DNA of 64,000 bases from Aquarana catesbeiana. Its lineage: Eukaryota > Chordata > Amphibia > Anura > Ranidae. The notes beneath the pieces were generated by a model. The model saw nothing but the letters and a program-made list of their open reading frames with translations. It ran no database searches and had not been told where the DNA came from. The position numbers and the translations under genes are program-made. Shown here in pieces: positions 10,358 through 20,913 of this stretch. Positions within the stretch are counted from its first letter, which is position 1, and every line of letters begins with the position of its first letter. Location of the stretch: positions 357,925,323 through 357,989,322 of the forward strand of contig NC_133328.1 in the NCBI RefSeq assembly GCF_042186555.1, given 5' to 3'.

Positions 10358-12882
10358 TAGGGATGAGCTGAACACCCCCCCTGGTTCGGTTCACACCAGA
10401 ACTGGCGAACAGACCAAAATTTTGCATGAACGTTAGAACCCCATTGAAGTCTATGGGACTCGAACATTCAAAATCAAAAGTGCTAATTTTAAAGGCTAAA
10501 TTGCATGGTATTGTCCTAAAAAGGGTTTGGGGACCCGGGTCCTGCCCCAGGGCACATGTATCGATGCAAAAAAAAGTTTTAAAAACTGCAGTTTTTTCGG
10601 GAGCAGTGATTTTAATAATGCTTAAAGTAAAATAATAAAAGTGTAATATTCCTTTAAAATTTGTACCTGGGGGGTGTCTATAGTATGCCTGTAAAGGGGC
10701 GCACGTTTCCCGTGTTTAGAACAGTCTGACAGCAAAATGACATTTCAAAGGAAAAAACGTCATTTAAAAAAGCTATTAATGAGTTGCCGTTCCGACAATA
10801 CACATAAAAGTTCATTGATAAAAACGGCATGGGAATTCCCCACAGGGGAACCCCAAACCAAAATTTAAAAAAAAACTGGCGTGGGGGTCCCCCTAAATTC
10901 CATACCAGGCCCTTCAGGTCTGGTATGGATATTAAGGGGAACCCCGCACCAAAATTAAAAAAAAAAATGACGTAAGGGTCCCCCTCAAAATTCATACCAG
11001 ACCCTGCGCCAAAATTAAAAAAAAAATTGGCATGGGGGTCCCCCCAAAAATCCATACAAGACTATTATCCGAGCACGCAACCTGTCAGGCTGCAGGAAAA
11101 GAGGGGGGGACAAGAGAGCGCCCCCCCTCCTGAACCGTACCAGGCCACATGCCCTCAACATTGGGAGGGTGCTTTGGGGTAGCCCACCAAAGCACCTTGT
11201 CCCCATGTTGATGAGGACAAGGGCCTCATCCCCACAACCCTTGGCCGGTGGTTGTGGGGGTCTGCGGGCGGGGGGCTTATCGGAATCTGGAAGCCCCCTT
11301 TAACAAGGGGACCCCCAGATCCCGGCCCCCCCGTGTGAAATGGTAAGGGGGTACTTCCCTACCATTTCACAAAAAAACTGTCAAAAATGTTAAAAATGAC
11401 AAGAGACAGTTTTTTGACAATTCCTTTATTTAAAGTCTTCTTTTTTCCATCTTCTATCTCCTTTCTTCTTTCTTCTATCTTCCTTCGGTTTCTTCCTCCA
11501 TCTTCTTCTTCCTCCGATCCTCTGCTTTTTTCTCCGGTGTTCTCGTCCGGCATCTCCCTCCACGGCATCTTCTTCTCTTCATCTTCTTATCTTCATCTTC
11601 TTTTCGGGCCGCTCCACATCCATGATTGGATGGAAGGCTCCCGTTGTGTGACGCTTCTCTCTTCATCTTTTTCTCTTCATCTTCTTCTCTTCATCTTCTT
11701 GTCTTCATCTTCTTGTCTTCATCTTCTTTTCGGGCCGCTCCGCATCCATGATGGCATGGAGGGAGGCTCCCGCTGTGTGACGCTTCTCCTCTTCTGATGG
11801 TTCTTAAATAACGGGGGGCGGAGCCACCTGGTGACCCCGCCCCTCTGACACACGGGGACTTGACGGGGACTTCCCTGTGGCATTCCCCGTGATGTCAGAG
11901 GGGGGCTTCCAGATTCCAATAAGCCCCCCGCCTGCAGACCCACCAGGGCCCTTGTCCTCTTCAACATGGGGACAAGGTGCTTTGGTGGGCTACGGCAAAG
12001 CACCCTCCCAATGTTGAGGGCATGTGGCCTGGTATGGTTCCGGGAGGGTGCTCTCTCGTCCCCCCCTCTTTTCCTGCGGCCTGCCAGGTTGCGTGCTCGG
12101 ATAAGGGTCTGGTATGGATTTTTGGGGAGACCCCACGCCAATTTTTTTAAAATTTTGGCGTGGGGTTCCCCTTAAAATCCATACCAGACCTGAAGGGTCT
12201 GGTATGAATTTTGAGGGGGACCCCTACATCGTTTTTTTTAAATTTTGGTGCGGGGTTACCCTTAATATCCATACCAGACCTGAAGGGCCTGGTATGGAAT
12301 TTAGGGGGACCCCCACGCCGTTTTTTTTTTAAATTTTGGTTCCAGGTTCCCCTGTGGGGAAATCCCATGCAGTTTTTATCAATGAACTTTTATGTGTATT
12401 ATCGGACCGGCAATTCATTAATAGCCGCGAGTAGTTTTAAATGAATTTTTTTCCTTTGAAATGTAATTTTGCTGTCAGACTGTTTTAAACACGGGAAACA
12501 TGCGCCCCTTTACAGGCATACTATAGACACCCCCCAGGTACGAAATTTAAAGGAATATTACACTTTTATTGTTTTACTTTAAGCATTATTAAAATCACTG
12601 CTCCTGAAAAAACGGCAGTTTTTAAAACTTTTTTTTTGCATTGATCCATGTCCCCTGGGGCAGGACCCAGGTCCACAAACACTTTTTATGACAATACCAT
12701 GCATATAAGCCTTTAAAATGAGCACTTTTGATTTCTCCCATAGAGTTTTAAAGGGTGTTCCGCGGCTTTCGAATTTGCCGCGAACACCCCAAATTGTTCG
12801 CTGTTCGGCGAACTGGCGAACTGGCGAACAGCCAATGTTCGAGTCGAACATGAGTTTGACTCGAACTCGTAGCTCATCCCTA
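10358..12882. mobile_element. hAT-type foldback element, about 1 kb inverted arms, 8 bp TSD
   Basis: Left end TAGGGATGAGCTGAACACC and right end AGCTCATCCCTA are inverted, and GTGCTCAT is present directly outside both (10350-10357 and 12883-12890). An 8 bp duplication is the signature of hAT transposases. The left arm (to about 11330) and right arm (from about 11880) are near-complete reverse complements, including the blocks GGCATACTATAGACACCCCC and CCACCAAAGCACCTTGTCCC. The unpaired centre is the CT-rich repeat at 11440-11800. No transposase is encoded; the many open frames over the arms are palindrome artefacts. Removal restores the BEL integrase C-terminus. A 705 bp relative is at 51124-51828. 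Confidence 0.92.
11440..11800 (+). repeat. CT-rich (CTTCATCTT)n array in the foldback loop
   Basis: The loop of the foldback is a pyrimidine-rich array of CTTCTTCATCTTC-like units. It contains a duplicated block of about 120 bp: CGGGCCGCTCCACATCCATG at about 11606 and CGGGCCGCTCCGCATCCATG at about 11728, each followed by GTGTGACGCTTCTC. The open frame across it is simply low-complexity Ser/Leu-rich translation. Confidence 0.8.
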
Positions 12883-13010
12883 GTGCTCATGAAAGATTGC
12901 CAGACACTAAGGAATATGTGGCCTTTAGGTTTGATCACCAAAGTACTGCCAAGCAAAGATAATCGTGTCCGTAAGGTCGAGATCAAGATCACTTGATGTC
13001 AGGCGGGGAG
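12883..13010 (+). pseudogene. pol: BEL integrase C-terminal end and polypurine tract
   Basis: Directly after the hAT right end the pol frame resumes through the 8 bp duplication and ends at TGA about 12996, reading LMKDCQTLRNMWPLGLITKV and LPSKDNRVRKVEIK, the usual close of Pao integrases (NMWPLG, DxxVRKVE). The following AGGCGGGGAG (13001-13010) abuts the 3' LTR and is the likely polypurine tract for plus-strand priming. Confidence 0.9.
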
Positions 13011-13044
13011 TGTTCTGTCCACCAGATGTCTTGCTGATGTTTTA
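13011..13044 (+). repeat. BEL 3' LTR, first fragment
   Basis: TGTTCTGTCCACCAGATGTC onward is identical to the first 34 bp of the 5' LTR (5054-5087). It ends in TTTTA, where TTA is the likely target triplet of the Harbinger insertion that follows. Confidence 0.92.
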
Positions 13045-13524
13045 TGCCCCGTACACATGGTCGGACTTTGTTCGGACATTCCGACAACAAAATCCTAGGA
13101 TTTTTTCAGACGGATGTTGGCTCAAACTTGTTTTGCGTACACACGGTTGCACAAAGTTGTTGGAATTTCCGATCGCCAACAATGCGGTGACGTCAAGCAC
13201 GTACGACGAGACTAGAAAAGGCCAGTTCAGAACCAAGCGCGGCACCCTTTGGGCTCCTTTTGCTAATCTCGTGTTAGTAAAAGTTTGGTGAGAGACGATT
13301 CGCGCTTTTTCAGACTCGTGGCTTTCAGATCGTTTTCTGCGGTTCAGTTTGTGCTTGTGGGTTTGTATCTGCTCTTCAGTGCGTGCAAGCAAGTTCCGCG
13401 TGACTTTAAGTAGTCATTGTGTTCTTGTTCGTTCGTTACTGTTTTACAGGTCGCTCTTCACAGGCCTTGCTGTTCTTCAGAGCATTCTGTTACTGCGTTC
13501 TGAACAGCCGACCGTTTTCTAGCC

Positions 13525-15762
13525 ATGTTGCGTATACGTACTCCTCGTAGAGTTTGTGCTGTGCGGGGGCTTGGTGTTGGGGTCCTGACCTTGACACAAG
13601 TCCAGTCCATGAACAGGGTGGGGAGGAGTTCATGGACCAAGAATTGGTTGCTTCAGTGTGACCAGTTCTCTCATATGCCTTTGCTCCGTGACATCCGTGA
13701 GAATAATCCTGATGATTTCAGAAACTTTCTCAGGATGACGGACCCTGTGTTTCACCGTCTGCTGGCTTCGCTGACCCCTTATATTAGCAGGCAGGATACC
13801 TGCATGAGGCAAGCCATCATTCCGGAGCAGAGACTGGTTGCTGCCCTGCGGTACTTGGCGACAGGGAGAAGCCTGCAGGACCTCAAGTTCTCGACAGGCA
13901 TCTCCCCCCAGGCTCTGGGAATCATTATCCCAGAGACCTGTTCTGCCATCATCCAGGTCCTGCAGAAGGAGTATATGAAGGTAAGATTTTTATCCTTTAA
14001 TCTCACATTTTTTTGTATTTAATGATTGATAATATATTGTATTTCTTTCCTCATTCCCTAATTATCATGATTGGAATATGCTGTGAATGTCCCCTTTGTC
14101 CTCATGCATGCTGGATTTTTATGGAATTAATTTTTTAGTCCTTCATACAGATTGGCCTTCAATAACCTCCCCAGCATGTTCTCCTGCCCTATATTCACCT
14201 CATGTAGTCACTTAACAATGTATTTTATCAGCTCCATAGTAGTGCTTTACCCCAAACACCCCCTAAAATGTTTAGAAATGTGATTTGTGCTTTAAATTCA
14301 GGCAGAGTGCCAGAGACTTTTTTTTGTGGTGTCCCCAAATCATTTTTATTAACCCTCCCTCCCCCCAACTGCTAAGTCAGCTGATCCAAATTCTCTATCT
14401 ATCCTCAATCATCTATCTGCTGACTTTGCTAAACCCATACACACTATACCCATCTCTTTTGTGGTCAGATTTATGGATGAATTACCCAAAGCATGTAGTG
14501 CAAGGGCCTGCCTGTCTACTTTCAAATGGTACTGTTTAAAGTTTTTATATCCTATTATTATCTTGACAGGTAATAGCAGAATGTCCAAATGTCCTCAAAG
14601 GTGTACAGTGTGTATTTATATCTTTGTATTATGACACTTCTTACCTGTCCAGTGGGCTGCCAATAGTGTAACTAAGGAGGGGCTGTTCCAAGTAATACCC
14701 TGTATTTAGGTATTCATCTCTCAATGAAGTGGAGAGGGTTACCTGTCCAAGATTTCTCCACCCCCCATAATGTTAGAAATGGCCCATGAGGGGGGGGGGG
14801 ATATGATAGGTGTACCTTATACTTTGGTGTTGTTAAATTCCCCTTAATAAATGCTATCTGGGGTTGGCCAAGAATGTTTGTGTCTAGTCTGCTTGCCATG
14901 TTTATGTGCAAAAATATTAATTTATTTTTGTTTTCCTCAACAGTTTCCTTCCATGCCACAGGAATGGCAGACTGTGGCCTCCCACTTTGCCCAGCGGTGG
15001 GACTTTCCTAACTGCGGAGGGGCAATTGATGGGAAACACGTCCACATCGTCCCACCACCCAACACGGGGTCGTACTATTTCAACTATAAGGGGTTCAATA
15101 GTATTGTGATGTTGGCGGTGGTGTCGGCTAATTACGACTTCTTGTACGTGGACGTGGGGAAGAATGGCTGGATGTCCGATGGTGGAGTCATCGCCCAGAC
15201 GGAGTTCTACAGGCGTCTCCAGAATGGCAGCTTGGACTTGCCACCTCCAAAGGAGAATGTGGAAGGACTCCCATTCGTCTTCGTTGCTGATGAAGCGTTT
15301 GCGCTGGGGGACCATCTTATGCGGCCATTCCCTATGAGGACCCTCACCCCGGAACAGAGGGTTTTTAATTACCGGCTGGCCACCAGAAGAGTGGTGGAGA
15401 ACACATTTGGAATCCTGGTCAGCCGGTTCCGCCTATTTCTGACACCCATCCATATGGCGGAGTATAAACTTAATCATATAATCCTGGCATGCTGTATTCT
15501 CCATAACTTTTTACGCAAACATTCGGCCAACTATGCTGGCTCAGTTGGGCCTGAGGCTGGAATGATCCATGAAACAACACTGACGGCGCTTGAAAGTGGA
15601 TGTCCTGGCTTGCCCTCCCTGAGTGCCCGTGATGTCCGGTTACGATACCTGGAGTTCTTTGCGGGTAGGGGGGCCATCAAATTTGTGAAGCCTTTATCAA
15701 ATAAAAAAGCAAAAAAAAGAAAATCTTTGTGGACGTTTACTGCTTGTGTTTGTTTTAGCTGA
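13525..15762 (+). CDS. Harbinger (PIF) DDE transposase, two exons
   Basis: Exon 1 (13525-13980, 152 codons) starts MLRIRTPRRV and holds the helical N-terminal part with DPVFHRLLASLTPYI and PEQRLVAALRYLATG. A GTAAGA donor follows directly. After a 963 bp intron with a pyrimidine tract and CAG acceptor, exon 2 (14944-15762) joins in phase 0 and gives the nuclease domain: GGAIDGKHV (first Asp), SDGGVIAQTEFYRRL, FVFVADEAFAL (second Asp) and RVVENTFGILVSRFR (Glu). About 424 residues, the usual length for HARBI1-like enzymes, and no stop or frameshift is seen. It would cut and join element ends at TWA targets in the nucleus, with help from a Myb-like partner. The last 25 residues follow an AATAAA at 15700 that may be the original polyadenylation signal, so the C-terminus may be slightly extended by a frameshift. 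Confidence 0.92.
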
Positions 15763-15828
15763 CCCTGACCGAAATGTGTTGAGTCCAGAAAATGGCGTGA
15801 TTGTGTAACCTTATACAAAGCACTGTTG

Positions 15829-15923
15829 GGTGTTATTTACTAAAGGCAAAGACATTTTGCACTGCAAGTGCACTGAAACTGCACTTGTAGTGCAAAGAGG
15901 ATTTGCCCTTAGGTAATAACCCC
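15829..15923. repeat. 90 bp hairpin MITE between convergent Harbinger genes
   Basis: GTTATTTACTAAAGGCAAA at 15832-15850 pairs with TTTGCCCTTAGGTAATAAC at 15902-15920, and an inner arm TTTGCACTGCAAGTGCA pairs with TGCACTTGTAGTGCAAA. The whole folds back with a loop of a few bases. It is either a tiny inserted MITE or a structural element of the transposase 3' region. Confidence 0.8.
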
Positions 15924-16435
15924 CATTTTCACAGAAAACACCAATTACATCACCAACAAAGTGTTTTAGCGTTGACACAATAATCCACACATTCTTGCTT
16001 AACAATCTCTTTAATACCTGCACAATCACATGTGCATTTAGAAAAGGTTTTTCTAACAAACCAACATGTTTGTGGTATAACAATTTTTGGGGTAGCATTA
16101 TAAAACAGATAAATGTCCATTTAAGATAAAACAGGCATGTGTAAAACCAACAAGAAAGACACAAATTTTGAACTTACAAAGTTCACATTTGGTAGAACTT
16201 GAAGGCAATATCAGACATAAGTATTTAGGAACTGTGTTTGATATTGCGTTCAGATGGGGTGAAGTCACCCCAGCCAAATTTGGAAGATGCACACAAATTT
16301 CCCAATGTCAACATGTGCTATCTGTCATCACGGGGGATCAAGGGACGTGTTTTGGGGGAGAAACCCCTTCCTCTCAGGTATCAAAAATATGCCGACATAC
16401 ATCTCTTACCTGAGCCTGTGGTCGCAGACACTCAC

Positions 16436-17507
16436 CTGTTGTGGTGACAATTTCCACCACATCTTCCTCCTCCTGCACTGCTTGGGTTGGGGTTATTTCC
16501 CCTTTTTCCAGAGGTGGGGGGGTCTCTGGTCTCCTCGGATGAGGGGTGTCCTCTGAGTCTTTTCTCCCCTATGTCAAACAAAAATGCTATACTTAGCACA
16601 CAGTGATTTGATGGCAGAACTATAAATATAAAACATTGCTTGGAAGTGGGGTACAATTGTCTATTTTGGCAGAGTTCCAAAATGTTGCATTTTCAGTGTC
16701 CTTTGTCAAGCTTCAATACTTTACCTGTTTGGTACAAGCTTCACAGATGTAGCCCCCCCTATAGTATACACTGGAGCACCTGTGTGACCCCCTAATAAAA
16801 ATGGTGTTCTTGTGTCCCACACTAGTGCTCCAGTGTCCAGATGTGAAAACAGCTGCTGAGTGTCCTCTCCTTACACAGAATCTAGTTTGCATTTCATTCT
16901 AGTAACAAAGCCATCTACCCAACCAAAATAGTTTCTGACAAGTAGGGCGTAAAAATTGTGGCCAAATGCATATGGCCTAAACAATGATGTTTTATAGGCC
17001 GAAAGAAAAGTGTTTGATACGAACGAATAATGTACCCATGAACATGAAATTTGCCATTTAAAAATGTACACTTGTAAGAAAAGCACATGGAGCAACACGA
17101 ACGTAAGAAACATAAAGAATAGGAACACAGGACAACTACTTACTTTTTTGCAGCACTCTCTGGATCTTTCTGTACTGCTTATGTTCTCGTAATTTCAGGT
17201 CCAACCACCGTTTCCTGAGCTGCTCTTTCGATCGTCGTACCCCGAAATGCCGGTGCAGACTCTTGACCACTTTCGCCATTATCTTGGCCTTTCTGACATT
17301 GGGGTTGGGGTAAGGTCCATACTTCCCCTCACAGTCGGCCCTCTTCAGGATGTCCACCATCTCCAACATCTCCCCAAAGGACATATTTGATGCCTTAAAT
17401 CTCCTTCTGGATTCAGACGTTTCAGGCTCCGGGCTTTCCTCCTCCTCCTCCTCGTTGCTATAATTAGCACGCACCTGCTGTGTATCCGCCATGTGCTCTT
17501 CCCCCAC
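16436..17507 (-). CDS. Myb/SANT-like DNA-binding protein of Harbinger, at least two exons
   Basis: Reading leftwards from ATG 17507, exon 1 (17507-17144) gives an acidic stretch (NEEEEEESPEPETS) and then a trihelix/Myb-like domain: MSFGEMLEMVDILKRADCEG, a KVVKSLHRHFGV helix and the recognition-type helix RSKEQLRKRWLDLKLRE. A GTAAGT donor follows. A probable second exon (16568-16436) between a TAG acceptor and a GTGAGT donor encodes PRRPETPPPLEKGEI and EEEDVVEIVTTT. Joining needs one A fewer in the run at the end of exon 1, so the copy may carry a single-base insertion. Harbinger elements commonly encode a Myb-like partner that brings the transposase to the nucleus and DNA ends; assignment to that role is by family knowledge. 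Further exons below 16436 are likely but not resolved. Confidence 0.75.
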
Positions 17508-17668
17508 TGCGCAGAATGAAAAGGGGCGGGGAATAGACTAGAAAAAACGTCAGGGGCAGGCGGAGTTACACGCATGCGCAGTGTGTATAAAGCGTAACAC
17601 GCGTGCGTATTACGTACGATCTGTGAGCTGAGGAAGAAGCATCGAAAGCGCCGATCGTGATAACGAAG
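17508..17668. promoter_or_regulatory. CpG-rich bidirectional promoter between Myb and MADF genes
   Basis: The spacer between the divergent ATGs (17507 minus, 17783 plus) has GGGGCGGGG (GC box, about 17523), ACACGCATGCGCAGTG (an NRF1-like GCATGCGCA palindrome at 17572-17580), TGTATAAAG (TATA-like, 17583-17591) and ACGCGTGCGTATTACGTACG. A non-coding first exon for the plus-strand gene ends at 17668 before GTAAGA. CpG density here is far above the surroundings. Confidence 0.65.
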
Positions 17669-17782
17669 GTAAGATCTAAACTTGGGCCTATACTGCTTTG
17701 AAATTGAAGCCTATATTGTAACAAGATTAGGAGAGTTTGGCCTGACCTTAGGGTTTGTCTTGTGTTGTGTCTTGCAGAGAAA

Positions 17783-18953
17783 ATGGATGGGTTCAACGAC
17801 CACAACTTCCTCCCCCTGTTCATAGACAAATACAGGGAGCTGCCCTGTCTGTGGCAGGTGAGACACCCCCATTACAACAATAACCAAAAGAGGCAGGCAG
17901 CACTGGAGAAACTGCTGGAGTTAGTGAAGCCGGTGGTCCCCACATCCCCTATTTAAAAACCAAAATTGGTGGCCTGAGGAGCACTTATCTTAGGGAGCGA
18001 AAGAAGGTCACAGATTCCCAGAGGTCCGGAGCTGGAGCAGATGACATTTATGTCCCCAGGCTGTGGTACTATGAGAGACTGCGATTTCTGTCAGACCACA
18101 CTGAAGTCAGGGAATCCCTCTCCACTCTTCCTTCCACTCTTCCTTCCACCCCAGCTGAGGCTTCCGATGTCCAACCTGGGCCTTCCAGCCAGGAAGAAGT
18201 GGAGGAGCCAGCTGGAGTCAGGTATAGCATTCTTCTACAGATTTCTGGTCAATAAAGAAATGATCTTTACTAGATGTTATTATTGATCACTAATTGCTGA
18301 TTGAAAAAAGTGTTTTACATATCAATAGACAGTAGTGGGCAAAAATAATTGGGACAAGAATGAAAAATGCTGGGCTCAGAAGGATAGTCTGTTATATTTG
18401 TTAACATTCAATTTGCAACAGTCAGGAGGTGAAAATTGTGTGTGATTGATGAATAAAAAACTAAAACTACGTCCCTTTTTCATACACAGGAAGACCTCAG
18501 CCAGGAGGAGGCTGTGGAATGTGGCAGTCAGGAGGAGGTGCTGATTACTGGCAGCCAGGAGGAGGCGGGGCTAAGTGTCAGCCAAGAGAAGCCTGGGACC
18601 AGTCGCAGGTTCCTCCCCTCCGCCTTCCATATAAAAGAGCGAGGAAGGCGACTCCCATGCAGGATTCAGCGCTCAGGCTCATTCAGGAGGCTTCTGCATC
18701 CCTCCGAGCCTTACCCACTCCTGAAGAGGCCTTTGCCTGCATGGCTGCCATCAAACTGCAGGGCATGCAGGAGGGTCAACGCCTCCTGTGTGAGCAACTT
18801 ATTTATAAAGTCCTAACTAAGGGGGTGAGTGGGGAACTAACACCCAAGACCGACGTGATTGAGTTGGACCATCCTCCTCCTCCTCCTGCTGCCACAACTC
18901 CACCACCAGAGCCACCGCGTGGAAGGAAGCGTGGAAGGAAGACCAGAGAGTGA
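17783..18953 (+). pseudogene. MADF/BESS-like protein of Harbinger, frameshifted
   Basis: After a TTGCAG acceptor ending at 17777, ATG 17783 opens a MADF-type domain: FLPLFIDKYRELPCLWQVRH, YNNNQKRQAALEKLLELVK. The frame hits TAA at 17954, but the next frame continues the domain as KIGGLRSTYLRERKKV and DDIYVPRLWYYERLRFL, so one base has been gained or lost near 17950. A GTATAG donor at 18222 and CACAG acceptor at 18489 bound an intron. Exon 3 encodes QEE-rich repeats and then, in another frame, a BESS-like tail (EEAFACMAAIKLQGMQEGQR) and a Lys/Arg-rich end at 18953. AATAAA is at 19206. MADF domains are SANT-related DNA-binding folds. At least two frameshifts make this copy a pseudogene. Confidence 0.75.
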
Positions 18954-19927
18954 TGACCCTGGGTTCAGTCTGGTCTGACAAAAGCTGCAGTCTCTCGTAT
19001 GGCCACAGCCTGGGGACACAGATGTCATCTGCTGCTTTCCGGATCTCGGGGACTTCTGGACCAGACTGTACTCCCTTAGATAAGGACTCCTCAGGCCACC
19101 AATTTTGCTAGAAAATAGTTGATGTGTGCCCTGGGGGTCCAAGGCTTCACTCATTTCTGCAGTTTCTCCAGCATTGCCTCCCTCTTTGTTTAGTTGTGAG
19201 CCCTTAATAAAAGTTATTTTTTGGAAAATTATACTCTCCTATGTGTGTTTTCATCCAAAAAGGACAGTTTGTTGGTGACGATTCAGGTACATTTCTAACA
19301 TAAAATGTGAAATTAACAAGGGACAAAAACACCAAACAATCTCCTACAGATTAAATAGAACAACATATCAATGGTGTTGTGGTAACTTGACACAAAAAAC
19401 ACACACAAACATTTTCAGGAGTACAAATAAAAATCCCCCCCCCAAAAAAAAATAAGCCTTGAAAAAAATACAAACCAAAAAAAAAATAATCGGCCTTAAA
19501 AACAAACAAAAAAACAAAAAACAAAATAATGTTGTCAGATGTGACAAATCAAAATATATTGAGGGAATCCCGATAAATAGTAAAGAAATAAGTTTGTGAG
19601 AAGTCTGAGTGAATATGAGCAGCAAAACTACTTAATTCTTGTCACATTATAAAGAAGAGAGTGCGCTGTATTCAACCATTTTTAACATTGCAGCGTGACG
19701 AAAGTGCTGTATCCATTGCGAACGCTAATTTTACCAGACCGATCTGTTCCATGTCGGAATTTCTTCTGAGCATGCGTGGCACTTTGTGCGTTGGAACAGG
19801 CCACACACGGTCGGAATTGACGCGATCGTACTTTGTTGTCGGAAAATTTTATATCCTGCTCTTAAACTTTGTGTGTCGGAAAATCCAATGGAAAATGTCC
19901 GATGGAGCCCACACACGGTCGGAATTT

Positions 19928-20307
19928 CTTAAGACAATCATATGTGGTGTGCAGGCTCCATCTAGCGTTCCTTTTTGGTATTGCTGCAGTTCTGTTAATT
20001 GTTGTATGTGTAAATAGGAAGTTGTCAGCAAGCAGGGAATTCTGGGTAGACAGGAAGTCAACCATCCACCATTCTTTTCAACACATTGCAAGAAGCAAGT
20101 CATGTATTTCTCTATCTATCGCCATCACCCCTTAGAGAACTTAATAAGTAAGTTTTTATTATCTCATCTTGTACTGTATATCATTGTTTATTTCTGTTAT
20201 TTTGTAGTTTCACCTGGCTTGTTCTAATAAAACTGAGATCAAAGAAATATGGTATCTACAGTTATTGGGATGAGAAGGTTTAGCTTTCTGCTCCTTGAGA
20301 CAGAACA
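19928..20307 (+). repeat. BEL 3' LTR, second fragment
   Basis: CTTAAGACAATCATATGTGG matches 5' LTR position 5140 onward and runs to CAGAACA at 20307, followed by the target duplication ACAGG (20308-20312). Relative to the 5' LTR it lacks the 44 bp near its middle; the region equivalent to 5088-5139 is missing at the Harbinger junction. Confidence 0.92.
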
Positions 20308-20913
20308 ACAGGCCCCCTGGACCAGTATCAACCTTTCTTGATGACTTCTCTGCCTGGCTACCCTACTTTCTTTCTTCTGAAATCCCCGCAATCATTCTCA
20401 GGGACTTCAACATCCCTATTAATACTAACACTCCTGCCACTTCCAAACTTCTCAGTCTAACATCCTCCTTTGACCTGAAGCAGTGGATACATGCTCCTAC
20501 TCACTCCGAAGGCAATACCCTTGACCTTGTTTTCTCTCACCTTTGCACTCCATGCAACTTCTCTAACTATCCATTCCCTCTCTCTGATTACCACCTTGTT
20601 AGTTTCACTCTCTTCCTCTCCTCCACCTTATCTCCCTCCAACCGCCTAAAAGTTACATGCAGAAACCTACGTCATCTCAACCCTTCTCTTCTCTACTCTG
20701 CTATCGACAACCTCTACGACAAAATCTCACCCCTATCCTGCACCAACCTAGCCACTTCTGTCTACAAAGCCTCACTTCTAGCCTCACTGGACTCACTGGC
20801 CCCCCTCACTACACAGAGAATCAGGCCCGACCCCTTCAACCTTGGCAAACAGATGATACTAGAAGTCTGAAAAAACGTAGTTGTGCTCATGAGCGCCTGT
20901 GGCGTAAGACTAA
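20308..20913 (+). pseudogene. L2 LINE endonuclease, C-terminal piece
   Basis: The frame resumes after the BEL insertion as PPGPVSTFLDDFSAWLP, followed by LRDFNIPIN, where the usual Gly-Asp-Phe-Asn is Arg-Asp-Phe-Asn, then HSEGNTLDLVFSH and LSDYHLVSFTL, where the catalytic Ser-Asp-His is displaced by Tyr. This is the C-terminal half of the LINE endonuclease with its linker toward the RT (LYDKISPLS). The frame stops at 20868-20870, close to the MITE at 20914. Confidence 0.85.

Larger units (their letters stand above)
13045..19927. mobile_element. PIF/Harbinger DNA transposon with three genes, right end truncated
   Basis: The left end TGCCCCGTACACATGGTCGG and its subterminal GTCGG/CCGAC-rich sequence match the MITEs at 20914-21347 and 23576-23956. 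Harbinger elements duplicate TWA; TTA precedes the left end. The right side carries the same subterminal sequence as the MITE (CACACACGGTCGGAATTT) but stops there, lacking about 57 bp of terminal repeat plus about 52 bp of the BEL LTR, so a later deletion removed the right junction. Inside are a plus-strand transposase gene, a minus-strand Myb/SANT-like gene convergent with it, and a plus-strand MADF-like gene divergent from the Myb gene. A 90 bp hairpin sits between the convergent genes. Confidence 0.92.
5054..20307 (+). mobile_element. BEL/Pao LTR retrotransposon with two nested insertions
   Basis: The element has 513 bp LTRs that start TGTTCTGTCC and end AGACAGAACA, a 5 bp target duplication ACAGG, and BEL-type gag and pol. 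Within it lie a hAT-type foldback (10358-12882) in pol and a Harbinger element (13045-19927) in the 3' LTR. Removing both leaves about 5.8 kb, short of an intact BEL because the end of RNase H and the first part of integrase are missing near 9920. Gag and pol carry several stops and a frameshift, so the copy cannot be autonomous. The two LTRs differ by a 44 bp indel and scattered substitutions, and the 3' LTR has lost about 52 bp next to Harbinger. Confidence 0.93.

Noticed and set aside
11387..11797. 136-residue Ser/Leu-rich frame that looks secreted or membrane-bound
   Set aside because: Low-complexity CT-rich loop of the hAT foldback; repeats give hydrophobic runs without any start context or conservation.
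15763..16435. A fourth Harbinger gene between the convergent genes
   Set aside because: Only short frames, and a hairpin MITE occupies part of the space; the lower Myb exons may extend into it but I could not resolve them.
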